Of a stretch of 64,000 bases of DNA, positions 45,905 to 54,035 are shown in pieces. Within the stretch, counting starts at the first letter, position 1; each line of letters opens with the position of its first letter. Source of the stretch: Pricia mediterranea (GTDB lineage: Bacteria; Bacteroidota; Bacteroidia; Flavobacteriales; Flavobacteriaceae); the NCBI RefSeq assembly GCF_032248455.1, contig NZ_JAVTTP010000001.1:3756001-3820000 (forward strand), in the 5' to 3' direction. Under the pieces are notes generated by a model. That model made no database searches and was not told the origin of the DNA. It saw only the letters and a list, made by a program, of their open reading frames with translations. The position numbers and the translations under genes were made by a program.

Positions 45905-46005
45905 GTGTATCGCAGCCGCAACAAGCCATCCCAGCCCCAACCGGTAACTGCTACAGCAACTGCCCACCATAGCTGCAGCTGCCCACCGCCACCCTTGCCA
46001 AAAGG
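45905..46005. repeat. Degenerate ctgcccacc/gcaactgc array
   Basis: The gap after bshB1 is made of variants of a short word: aactgcccacc (45958-45968), agctgcccacc (45977-45987), cgcagccgcaac, ctgctacagcaac, ccaccgccaccc. Its composition differs sharply from both flanks. No gene is visible; the rest of the gap to 46116 is AT-rich and empty. Confidence 0.6.
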
Positions 46006-46116
46006 CTTCCAATGGTAATATTGTAACGAATAGAAAAGGTGCTTCTGCGTACTATCGTTTTTCCGCTATGCATATAGTTTAGAATATAATTTAGGGTAAC
46101 AATTTGAATACAGGTC

Positions 46117-47187
46117 TCAATCTTCCGTTCGTCCGATAAACTTGGCTTCGGTATCGATATTGCCGTCCCTTGAATTGTGTTGGCTGATAAAACTGTCGGC
46201 ACCGCTTTTGTGCGTACCGTATTCATCCTGTTCTAGGCTCCTCGGTCTGATGACGTACATGCCGCCGAATTCTTTTTCAGGATTCAGCTTACCGGGTTTC
46301 TGGACTAAGAATACCACGTCGTTGCGGCCGCCATGGGTCACCGGTATTTTGTAGACCTCCAAGTTGGCCCCCATACTGCCATGACGTTTTATCTTGATGG
46401 TATCGCCCATGGGCATGTAGAGCTCGATAAAATAGTAACCGGCCGAGTAGGAAATGGGGTTGAACCAGCCCCCGTCTTCGCTGTCCGTCTCCTCATAATC
46501 GACCACGTTCATAAAACTGGTGTCGCGATTGTATTCGTTCACGGTGAAATCGGGGCAGATGTCGCGGAGTTTTCCTATACGGACGTCTTGGTTTTCTTTT
46601 GCTGGGTATCGTTTGTTGAAATCTTTTGGGGTCTCTTCAAAGGGTTCTCTAAGCGAATACCATTTATCATTTATCTTGAAAAGATAAAATGAAATATCGA
46701 TATGTACGTAACTCGCCTTATCATATAGTATCTGGAACATTTCAAACCATTTTTCGTAATCATTTTCCGGCCATTCATAATCGTAGAGATCTTTAATAGG
46801 TTTATCCGTGAACGGGTCGATGTAAAAGTGTTTCGTTTTATCGCCGTTTATAATCCAATTGGAGTAGTAATCAAAACCCTTCATCGTACCATCTTTTAAG
46901 GGTGTATGCGACTCATAAGTATCAAGGATGTTACCTAGGTAATCAATTTTGAGACTTTCGTAAGTTGTATTTTCTTTAACTGCACTTTTATACAATGATT
47001 TAGTAACGATTACATTTTGCACAGTATCAAATTGCACGTATGTTGCCTTATTTTGCTTAGGAATTATCGCTGCTACCTCATAATTTACCGTCCCATCGTG
47101 GATATGCAGTTCTTGGTACGCTTTATTTTTCATATTACAACTTGTAGTTAATGTGGTGAGAAAAATAAATGAAACAATTTTTTTCAT
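46117..47187 (-). CDS. Lipoprotein, probable immunity protein for the lipase effector
   Basis: 356 residues. The lipobox LTTLTTSC at Cys17 sends it to the periplasmic face of a membrane. No known domain is recognised; the body is beta-rich and aromatic (YYFIELYMPMGDTIKIKRHG, NDVVFLVQKPGKLNPEKEFGG). Its ATG overlaps the stop of the lipase ORF by 4 bases (47184-47187). Lipid-attacking type VI effectors are normally neutralised by periplasmic lipoproteins encoded directly next to them, so immunity is the best guess. The 5' part of the gene is more AT-rich than its surroundings, as often seen for recently acquired effector-immunity pairs. Confidence 0.7.
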   Translation of the reverse strand: MKKIVSFIFLTTLTTSCNMKNKAYQELHIHDGTVNYEVAAIIPKQNKATYVQFDTVQNVIVTKSLYKSAVKENTTYESLKIDYLGNILDTYESHTPLKDGTMKGFDYYSNWIINGDKTKHFYIDPFTDKPIKDLYDYEWPENDYEKWFEMFQILYDKASYVHIDISFYLFKINDKWYSLREPFEETPKDFNKRYPAKENQDVRIGKLRDICPDFTVNEYNRDTSFMNVVDYEETDSEDGGWFNPISYSAGYYFIELYMPMGDTIKIKRHGSMGANLEVYKIPVTHGGRNDVVFLVQKPGKLNPEKEFGGMYVIRPRSLEQDEYGTHKSGADSFISQHNSRDGNIDTEAKFIGRTED

Positions 47188-48659
47188 CTTTTGGTCTTAT
47201 CCGGTTCGTAGTACAATCGTTCTATTTCGATTTTAGTATTTTTCTCAATGTAAGCCTCAATTACGTCATGTATATATGATGTATTTACTATTGATGTTGT
47301 CACTAATTTATCTGAATTTTGTTTTACGTATTCCATGTCTTTCTTTCTTTTTACTTCAGGTGACAACTTTTCCGCTTCTTCGGGATCGGAATCATACTCT
47401 ACCCGATAAAATTTGCCTTCCCCCGCCTTGGCAATGCGTTTAGCGATGCTCCCAGTGCCCAGCCCATCGTGGGGCATATCGGAGATTAGTTTGCCGTGGT
47501 TGATTAGCGACACCGGCGCGAAGTGGGCGTACAGGCAGGCCTGTTGCAACGAGGCGTATTTTAGCAGCATGTCTTCATAGGCATCCGTGACGATATTGTA
47601 AGCCTTTTTGTATTGCTTCTCCCATTCCGTCCGGTCGTCGGCAAACGGATTTTTTTCGTCAATCCATTGGCTTATTCTTCGATATCTATCGGCTACGACA
47701 TTCGTATATCGATAGGTTTCCCCAAATGTTGCCTTAAATTTAGCCTTTTGAATTTTATATTCCTCAAAGGCATCCGCCCAATACAATGCAACGCTCTCGA
47801 AATCTCCCCATTCCTCGCCCTCTTTTTTTAATTTTTCATCGGCATCCTTTTTTAGATGGTCGAATTCGAAACGCCGGTTCGCGAGATGGGTTGACAGTAC
47901 CAGATAGCCGCCCTGTAGCGTGGAAACTATCTTTTTTCCGGAGCGTTCAAAATCGTCGGGGGCCGTGTATTCCGCACAGAAGAGCGATTCGTCTATAGCG
48001 GGGTTGCAGGCGCTCTGAACATCAGGAATGTCGCCGTCCCTTGTTACCAGATCACCGCGGTCATTCGCAAAGGTGAACTGTACACATCTTTCGGTGTAGG
48101 CCTCCCATCCGTTCAGAATCTCCTTGAGATGTTCATAGATTCCCCTTTCGTGCCGTACCTTATTGTGTTCGGGATTGAAGACGTCGGCAAGGCCGTTCAG
48201 GAACTTCAGACTGTGGGCTTCTTTTTCACCCCCGATATTGGGGAATGTTCTGTCCACTTCATAGTAATCGACTTTTCTGTCCAAAAAATCCCTGTATTGA
48301 CGCCCGGTCAAATTTTGTGGCTGGTGTGTGCCCAGAAAAATGATGTTCAGGGCTATGCTGTCCCACTTCATCTCCAGCGCATAGTACATGATACCGATGG
48401 AGACCCCGGCACCGACGGCCGCCCCATGGCTATGTGCCACGATGGTGACCGGTCTATAGGCGGGCGTGAAGCTCTTGAAAGCCTCGGCGCCACTGTCGAA
48501 AATATCTGAATCGGACGCCCAAATGCCCCAGTTGCCCTTTGCCCAAAGATAGCCTAGGGCGATGCCATGATCGATTCTGTGCGCGGCATTTGACCCAAGG
48601 CCATGCGAACCGTTGATATAATGGTCGTTGCGATAGGCGTTGAAATATCGGGCGTACAT
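47184..48659 (-). CDS. Lipase-like effector domain (3' part of a split DUF4280-lipase gene)
   Basis: 491 residues from the first ATG after an in-frame TGA. An alpha/beta-hydrolase nucleophile elbow is seen in VTIVAHSHGAAVGAG (Ser77, a GxSxG variant with Ala first). The leading segment INGSHGLGSNAAHRIDHGI and the following NIIFLGTHQPQNLTG match lipase-type effectors. The rest is helical with no known domain. The upstream ORF (48693-49373) is in the same frame and holds the lipase's first strand (GEVIFVNGFHSDVP), so this is the body of one protein broken by a stop. A gagg stretch about 10 bases before the ATG could allow re-initiation. Probable target: membrane phospholipids of competing cells. 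Confidence 0.75.
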   Translation of the reverse strand: MYARYFNAYRNDHYINGSHGLGSNAAHRIDHGIALGYLWAKGNWGIWASDSDIFDSGAEAFKSFTPAYRPVTIVAHSHGAAVGAGVSIGIMYYALEMKWDSIALNIIFLGTHQPQNLTGRQYRDFLDRKVDYYEVDRTFPNIGGEKEAHSLKFLNGLADVFNPEHNKVRHERGIYEHLKEILNGWEAYTERCVQFTFANDRGDLVTRDGDIPDVQSACNPAIDESLFCAEYTAPDDFERSGKKIVSTLQGGYLVLSTHLANRRFEFDHLKKDADEKLKKEGEEWGDFESVALYWADAFEEYKIQKAKFKATFGETYRYTNVVADRYRRISQWIDEKNPFADDRTEWEKQYKKAYNIVTDAYEDMLLKYASLQQACLYAHFAPVSLINHGKLISDMPHDGLGTGSIAKRIAKAGEGKFYRVEYDSDPEEAEKLSPEVKRKKDMEYVKQNSDKLVTTSIVNTSYIHDVIEAYIEKNTKIEIERLYYEPDKTKR

Positions 48660-48692
48660 ATCGGCTCCCTCATATTGATTGGCTTTTTGGTT

Positions 48693-48695
48693 TCA
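48693..48695 (-). other. In-frame TGA interrupting the PAAR-like-lipase gene
   Basis: Minus-strand codons read ...E K F W G Y, TGA, N Q K A N Q Y E G A D M Y A R..., and the frame stays open for the 11 codons between the stop and the next ATG. Together 47184-49373 is 730 codons with only this internal stop. A TGG to TGA change (Trp) would explain it with one substitution. It may be a real nonsense mutation, a sequencing error or a tolerated split. Confidence 0.9.
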
Positions 48696-49373
48696 GTAAC
48701 CCCAAAATTTTTCGACGCCATTGTTGAAACTGAACGGTGTTGACAATTTTTTCCGGTTGAGTGCTTTTTCAATATCCTCTTCCGTTCTTTCATTGTCAGG
48801 AAGTTCGTTTTCAAGTTGCTTATTGGTAAAAATATCATTTTCGTCCGCCCGATTTCTTTCGTTCACGCTCTCACCTTGCTTGTAGTGTTCATGATCGGCG
48901 TTATCGGGATCGATATCGAGTATTGAATTTTGCAAGGTCTGTTCCGTGTTTTCGGGAACGTCGCTGTGAAAACCGTTGACGAAGATAACCTCGCCTTCCA
49001 GTTTTGGCAGTGCGCCCTCGATTTCGATTTCTTCCTCGCCTGTCGAGACCAAATTTTGGTTGGGGTCCAGCACCGTAATCGTTCCGCCTTGGGCACATTG
49101 GATCCGGGAATCGTCCGTGATAAGATCGTCAGCGTCCATACCGGTTTTCTTGCCAGGCATTTGCCAATCCTGCAAGGCGGGAGAACAGGGCGGGTTGGGC
49201 GATTTGCAGGTACAGCTCCCGAAAAACGGTGGTTTTAGAAGCTTATCTTTTGCAGTGGCCTGTAGTTTGCCCTGTACCTCTAATTTTTGCTGGGAAATTA
49301 CCGTAAGCTTTCCGGGGGATGTACCCAAGGTGCATTGAAGCTTGGCGCCCTCCACCAGATAGAATCTTTCCAT
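48693..49373 (-). CDS. DUF4280 PAAR-like protein with start of lipase domain (5' part of split gene)
   Basis: 226 residues. Residues 1-115 are a DUF4280 PAAR-like domain: EGAKLQCTLGTSPGKL, FGSCTCKSPNPPCSP ... W, and DSRIQCAQGGTITVLDPNQ. In Bacteroidota type VI systems DUF4280 caps the VgrG spike and carries toxin domains. After a short linker the lipase begins (EGEVIFVNGFHSDVPENTEQ), then a charged segment, and the frame stops at KFWGY. vgrG lies 5 bases upstream. An intact version would be a 729-residue spike-tip phospholipase effector. Confidence 0.85.
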   Translation of the reverse strand: MERFYLVEGAKLQCTLGTSPGKLTVISQQKLEVQGKLQATAKDKLLKPPFFGSCTCKSPNPPCSPALQDWQMPGKKTGMDADDLITDDSRIQCAQGGTITVLDPNQNLVSTGEEEIEIEGALPKLEGEVIFVNGFHSDVPENTEQTLQNSILDIDPDNADHEHYKQGESVNERNRADENDIFTNKQLENELPDNERTEEDIEKALNRKKLSTPFSFNNGVEKFWGY

Positions 49374-49378
49374 AGTCT

Positions 49379-51172
49379 TTATTTTCCGTATGAAACTTTG
49401 GTGGCACTCTGTAAGGATACCTTTCCTTGTCCTTCCAACAACATTTTACCTTTACTGGTTTGCATGACCAAATCTCCCGAGACCTGTTCCAGGGTCTGCC
49501 CGACACTAATTTTTTTTGACTCCGATATATTTTCCTCAGTTATTTTGGCGGTGGTTTCGGATTTGCCCTTTATCGCTTCCCGCATGTCATTGCCGACCTC
49601 GACCTCCATATTCTCCTGAACATTAAAGCGCAGGTTCTTCGCGTTGAACTCCATATCGCCCTGTGAGGTAAAGACCATTTTGCCTTCCGCGGAGTTGATA
49701 TGGATGCTGTTGCCAGCTTTGTCGTTTATGGTAATCATTTCCCCACCGTCGGTATCGTTGAGTTCGATGGTATTGCCGCTGCGGGTGCGGATGGCCTTGA
49801 TATTGTTACGGTCGTCCGCGAAACCGCTCTTGGCCTTGGCGTTAAATCCGCTTCCGATGACGTAGGGCTTTTCGGGGTTGCCGCCCTCGAAGCCTACCAG
49901 CACCTCTTCGCCTTTTTCAGGAACGAAGTAGAAACCGCGGCCATTACCGGCGTAGGGGATCGAGGTCTTGATCCATGGCGTGGAGGTCGATATCCCCCGT
50001 TGCCATTCGAACTGTACCTTGACCCGACCAAGGCCCTCGGGGTCGGTATTGTCGAGTACCCGGCCACGCTGGTCGGGGCAGAAAGAGGACTCAAAACCGT
50101 TGGAATACGGGGGGTGGGGGCTGTCCGCGGGGATGGCCTCGAAGTGGTTTTGATATTGACCGCTATGGTCGAAGCTGTGTATGATTTTTACAATATCGTA
50201 GTTGCCAAAGCTGTGCTTTTTCGTGGGATCCGTAAAATCGAGGCCCTCAAGGCTTAGGATATCGGCAACCCTGAGGTTCGAGATTTCGGAAACACCCGTG
50301 GCGGCAACCATCCCGGTGCTTCCGCCCAGTACTGTCACCTCGTTGGCAGTATCCATGTCCCTCTGATGGCTGTATCCATCCTGGCCGGTGCTGTAGTCGT
50401 AAATCCCGTTTTTAGTGAAGACGAAATCGGATTCCCTTTTTACCTGATTGAAATAGGGGTGATAGGATTTCGGTCGGAACGAAGACGAGGGGGTCTCGAA
50501 AAGGTCGTCAAGCACCCAGTCACGACCGCTTACATGCGGCCCCTTCGAGCGAAGGTTCGTGGAGAGATTAAAGGCGGTTACATCGGTTCCATAGATAGCC
50601 GGTATCTTCTTATTGCCTTTGCGGCCTATACAGAATTCCCTCCCGTTGTGATAGAGCCACAGGCCGTAACGCCGGCAGAGCCGTTGTAAGAAATTAAGGT
50701 CGCTCTCGTTATATTGTACGGTATAGGGCAGTACGATGTCGTTACCCGCGCCCATGAGTGGCTTTAGAATCTCGGAGGAATGACCTTCAAGGATAGATTT
50801 CGCCACATACGAGAGTGGCGTGCCCTCTCCGTAACTAAGGCATTGCACCGAATTGGCCAAAAGCACGGAGGGCCCGTGGCCGGATATGATCAAGGTACCC
50901 GCCGCACCGGTCCCCTTCTGCAGATCGATCGAGGTGACAAGCCCGGTGTACTCCATGGCGTCGGCATCAAGACGGATTGACATGCGCTTGCCAATGAATT
51001 CGATCGCGTTCTCCATCAGCGCGCCGGCATAGGTCTCGGTGGCACTGGCCGAAAAGGAGATGCTGAATGCGCTGTGTCCGCCTGCGGACATCTCGACCCT
51101 AGCGCTATAGCCGTGCTTCGATAGAAAGTCGTCGCCGTTCAAATTGAGCTGTGGGAACACTAGTTTTGGCAT
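49379..51172 (-). CDS. vgrG: Type VI secretion Vgr-family spike protein
   Basis: 597 residues. The N-terminal gp27-like part (about 1-345) shows YTVQYNESDLNFLQRLCRRY and GLWLYHNGREFCIGRKG. The gp5 OB-fold is at about 365-445 (QRGRVLDNTDPEGLGRVKVQ, WIKTSIPYAGNGRGFYFVPE, GEEVLVGFEGGNPEKPYVIG), followed by a beta-helix needle region rich in short repeats (SGNTIELNDTDGGEMITIND, NMEVEVGNDMREAIKGKSE). It punctures the target envelope and delivers cargo. It is the first gene of a tight three-part operon with the PAAR-lipase and lipoprotein genes. No sheath, baseplate or ATPase genes are in the window, so it is an orphan vgrG island. Confidence 0.93.
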   Translation of the reverse strand: MPKLVFPQLNLNGDDFLSKHGYSARVEMSAGGHSAFSISFSASATETYAGALMENAIEFIGKRMSIRLDADAMEYTGLVTSIDLQKGTGAAGTLIISGHGPSVLLANSVQCLSYGEGTPLSYVAKSILEGHSSEILKPLMGAGNDIVLPYTVQYNESDLNFLQRLCRRYGLWLYHNGREFCIGRKGNKKIPAIYGTDVTAFNLSTNLRSKGPHVSGRDWVLDDLFETPSSSFRPKSYHPYFNQVKRESDFVFTKNGIYDYSTGQDGYSHQRDMDTANEVTVLGGSTGMVAATGVSEISNLRVADILSLEGLDFTDPTKKHSFGNYDIVKIIHSFDHSGQYQNHFEAIPADSPHPPYSNGFESSFCPDQRGRVLDNTDPEGLGRVKVQFEWQRGISTSTPWIKTSIPYAGNGRGFYFVPEKGEEVLVGFEGGNPEKPYVIGSGFNAKAKSGFADDRNNIKAIRTRSGNTIELNDTDGGEMITINDKAGNSIHINSAEGKMVFTSQGDMEFNAKNLRFNVQENMEVEVGNDMREAIKGKSETTAKITEENISESKKISVGQTLEQVSGDLVMQTSKGKMLLEGQGKVSLQSATKVSYGK

Positions 51173-51306
51173 GTATAAATCGATTAAACGAGGTTATTGG
51201 TAAAAGGGCAATAGTATTTATCGCGGGTCAAGCCTTATATCCAATCCCTAGAACCTACAAAAGTGAACGACATGATTCCAGGTTTCTTGTGTCTTGGCCA
51301 TTGAAA

Positions 51307-53397
51307 TCAACCTGTTTTCCGATACAGCTTCTTTGCCTTCGGAACCGTAAAATGAAAGGTACTTCCCTTGCGCAGCAGGCTCTCTACCCAAATTTTTCCC
51401 CTGTTGTTTTCGACCATCTCCTTGCACAATGAAAGTCCGAGTCCGGTCCCTTTTTCATTGTTTGTACCATAGGTAGTATGGTTCGCGTTCATGGCGAAGA
51501 TTTTTGCAATGGTCTGTTCGTCCATGCCTATCCCGGTATCGCGTATGGATACTTGCCAGTATTCCTTGTTCTCCTGAGCTGAGATAGTCACCAGTCCGTT
51601 TTCCGGGGTAAATTTCAAGGCGTTGCTGATAAGGTTTCTGATGACAATTTCAATTTGATCGCTGTCGGACCAGACCATTGTATTGGAAGGTATTTGGCTT
51701 ACCAGTTTGATGGATTTATTTTCGGCGATTTCCGACAACAAGTTTATATTATCCTTGACCATGGAGCCCAAGCCGACGACCGAGGGATTGGTCGTCGCCC
51801 CGTTCATTTGGGTATGGCCCCAAGTGAGCAGATTGTTTAAGGTAAAAGAGATATGGTCGATATCGTTCCGCAGCTTGGGCATGAATTCCATAAATTCGTC
51901 TTGCCCGATATCTCCATCCTTGAAAAGTTTTAGAAGACCTTGAAAGGCTCCGATCGGCCCCCTAAGGTCGTGGCCTATGATAGAGAAGAGTTTATCTTTT
52001 GTTCTGTTCATCTCGCGCAGCTCGTCCTGTGTTTTTTCCAAGGTCACGGTTTTATCTTTAAGCTTAGCAAAAAGACGCCTCTGAATGCGTTCGCTTCGGC
52101 GCAGCAAAAATGTACCCATTGCGAATATGATGAGAATGGCGAGGGAAGCGTACACATAGTTTCTCTGTTCTGCCAACTGCTTATTATTCTGGGCTATAAG
52201 TCTTTCTTTTTGTTTTTCGTGCTGAACCTTGGTCTTAAGCAGGGTAAGGCTTTTTTTATTTTCGTTGCGGGACAGGGTATCAGACAATTTTTGATATAGC
52301 TCAAGATACTTTAGCGAGGTGGCGTAGTTTCTTTTATTTTTTTGAATCTTGTATAAGGTTTTGGCACATTTCTGTTTGCCTTCCATAAATTGAATCTTGT
52401 TCGAGATTTCGAAAGCTTCTAGCGCATACCGCTCCGAGTTGTCATCCTGCTTTAGGCCGAAATAGGCCTCGGCCATACCGTTGAGCATATCGATTCGCCC
52501 TCTTTCATCGTCAAGATTCAGGTGTAGCTCCTCGCATTTCTTATACCAGTGGATGGCCCATTTGAACTTTTTCTTCTTGAGGTAGGTCTTGCCTTTGACC
52601 TCATAGGCAAAGGCAAGCCAGTCCATTATTTTATGTTTTTCGAATATCGTAATACTGCTGTTGGCGTTGAACATGGCATAGTCTAGCTGACCGATATCGG
52701 CATATAGCGAAGCCATATTGCTCATTGTCTCGGCGGAGTATATTTCGTTGCCGATGTCTTCGTTTATCTTTTTTACCTGGTTGTAGAATTCTAAGGCCTG
52801 ATTGTAATCTTTTTGGGAGACATATAGATTGGCGATATTTTCGTTCATGATCGATAGCATCAGACAATCGCCGTAAGCTTTGGCCAGGTCGATGCCCTCT
52901 AGGTAACCTATTAGGGCCTTGGCATAGTCGCCCTCATAGGCAAATTCCCCTGCGAGACTGTTCTGTGCATCTAAAATCAACTTTTGGTGTTCGATTTTTC
53001 GACTTAGTTGTAGGGCCTTTTCATAATAGAATACGCCTTCGGTATGATGGCCCCTATCGGAGTGATAGTCACCGAGGCCTAGCAGCGCACGACCTTCCCC
53101 AACTGCGTAATTTGCTTTTTTACTGAGCTGTAGTGCCTGTTGTGATAGCTGTAATAGACTGTCGCTTTGGTAAAATCGCAATTTCCGTCCCAGTGCGTTG
53201 ATGAGATCGATATACACCGTATCCTTCATTTGGATTGCCGATGGCTGATCAAAGGCTTGAAGCCGCTCCGTCAAACTGTCCTTAATACTAACCTGTGCCT
53301 GGATTTGATTTACGAACAGAACGACCATTCCAAAAAGAAAGAAGCACTTCTTTAGAACGAAAAACATTGTCAAAAAAGAAGCTTTGACAGTAAGCAT
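51307..53397 (-). CDS. Tetratricopeptide sensor histidine kinase
   Basis: 696 residues. A signal or anchor helix at the N-terminus (FLFGMVVLFVNQIQAQ; Mets at 53397 and 53367 are both possible starts) is followed by about seven TPR units (EGVFYYEKALQLSRKIEH, NQALEFYNQVKKINEDIG, WAIHWYKKCEELHLNLDDE). One membrane span follows (NYVYASLAILIIFAMGTFLL), then a coiled coil. The kinase core has the H-box FSIIGHDLRGPIGAFQ, N-box VIRNLISNALKFTPENG, DTGIGMDEQTI and GTGLGLSLCKEMVE. No response regulator is adjacent, so the partner must lie elsewhere. The signal sensed is unknown. Confidence 0.93.
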   Translation of the reverse strand: MLTVKASFLTMFFVLKKCFFLFGMVVLFVNQIQAQVSIKDSLTERLQAFDQPSAIQMKDTVYIDLINALGRKLRFYQSDSLLQLSQQALQLSKKANYAVGEGRALLGLGDYHSDRGHHTEGVFYYEKALQLSRKIEHQKLILDAQNSLAGEFAYEGDYAKALIGYLEGIDLAKAYGDCLMLSIMNENIANLYVSQKDYNQALEFYNQVKKINEDIGNEIYSAETMSNMASLYADIGQLDYAMFNANSSITIFEKHKIMDWLAFAYEVKGKTYLKKKKFKWAIHWYKKCEELHLNLDDERGRIDMLNGMAEAYFGLKQDDNSERYALEAFEISNKIQFMEGKQKCAKTLYKIQKNKRNYATSLKYLELYQKLSDTLSRNENKKSLTLLKTKVQHEKQKERLIAQNNKQLAEQRNYVYASLAILIIFAMGTFLLRRSERIQRRLFAKLKDKTVTLEKTQDELREMNRTKDKLFSIIGHDLRGPIGAFQGLLKLFKDGDIGQDEFMEFMPKLRNDIDHISFTLNNLLTWGHTQMNGATTNPSVVGLGSMVKDNINLLSEIAENKSIKLVSQIPSNTMVWSDSDQIEIVIRNLISNALKFTPENGLVTISAQENKEYWQVSIRDTGIGMDEQTIAKIFAMNANHTTYGTNNEKGTGLGLSLCKEMVENNRGKIWVESLLRKGSTFHFTVPKAKKLYRKTG

Positions 53398-53788
53398 GAA
53401 TTAGGATGATTTAAGGCTTGACCAAATTACCGTATCGGACCGAGTATCCGTAATTTATGTTGTGAAACCCCAAATTTTGTGTGTTATCTCAAGAAGGATG
53501 TATTTGGTAGGATGTTTTTAAGGAAAGCAACTGACGGGTCAAAGAATAATATTACTTACTTGGGATGGGCCACGCCCCGTTAGGATGAAGCATCGGGACA
53601 AAGCAGTCTTACCTCGATCGATCGGGAAAGTGCTGCTTTTGCCCGGTAGGATGAATCTCATGGTAAACCAGTGAAACAGATTTCCAGTTGCCGTCCGCAG
53701 GGTGCATTTTTCAGGCGGGCGGGAATACATCTTTCGGGCAAACGCTCGGTAAAGGCTTGTCCACCTATTCATGGATCAAAATTGGGGC
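53398..53788. other. Gap upstream of the histidine kinase, no gene supported
   Basis: About 390 bases. A minus-strand open frame at 53539-53772 (77 codons) has no family resemblance and its composition does not look coding. The region near 53400-53500 is AT-rich and should hold the kinase promoter. Confidence 0.4.
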
Positions 53789-53820
53789 AAAAAAAAAGCC
53801 CTGTCGGTGATGACAAGGCT
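53789..53820 (-). terminator. Intrinsic terminator after tRNA-His
   Basis: On the minus strand the arms agccttgtc and gacagggct (9 bp with one G-T) enclose a 6-base loop and are followed by a run of nine T (plus-strand a-run 53789-53797). It lies about 10 bases past the tRNA. Confidence 0.85.
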
Positions 53821-53829
53821 TAATCCAAG

Positions 53830-53904
53830 GGTGGAAGACCGGTTTCGAACCGGCGACCTCTTGAACCACAATCAAGCGCTCTAACCAGCTGAGCTACAAC
53901 CACC
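53830..53904 (-). tRNA. tRNA-His (anticodon GTG)
   Basis: Minus-strand cloverleaf. The D arm is gctc-agctggtta-gagc, the anticodon arm cttga-ttgtggt-tcaag with anticodon gtg, and the T arm gccgg-ttcgaaa-ccggt. The extra G at position -1 (53904) faces C73 (53830), the tRNA-His identity element. The acceptor stem gtggttg/cttccac pairs at five of seven positions; positions 5-68 and 6-67 are T-T mismatches. Confidence 0.95.
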
Positions 53905-54035
53905 ATTTTACAAATATACTACGTATCCCCGTACTAAAGCTGTTTCCTCCTACAGTAGCAACGACACTGCTTCATAACGGATCGCAAAGTTAATTTTTTT
54001 TGCGAGATCTTTCAAACTAAAACCAAGGTTATTTT

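Noticed and set aside
46117-51172. A full type VI secretion cluster or an extracellular contractile injection system
   Set aside because: Only vgrG, the PAAR-like effector and a lipoprotein are present; no sheath, tube, baseplate or ATPase genes flank them.
53539-53772. 77-codon minus-strand open frame before the tRNA
   Set aside because: No signal, domain or ribosome-binding site; composition resembles non-coding DNA.
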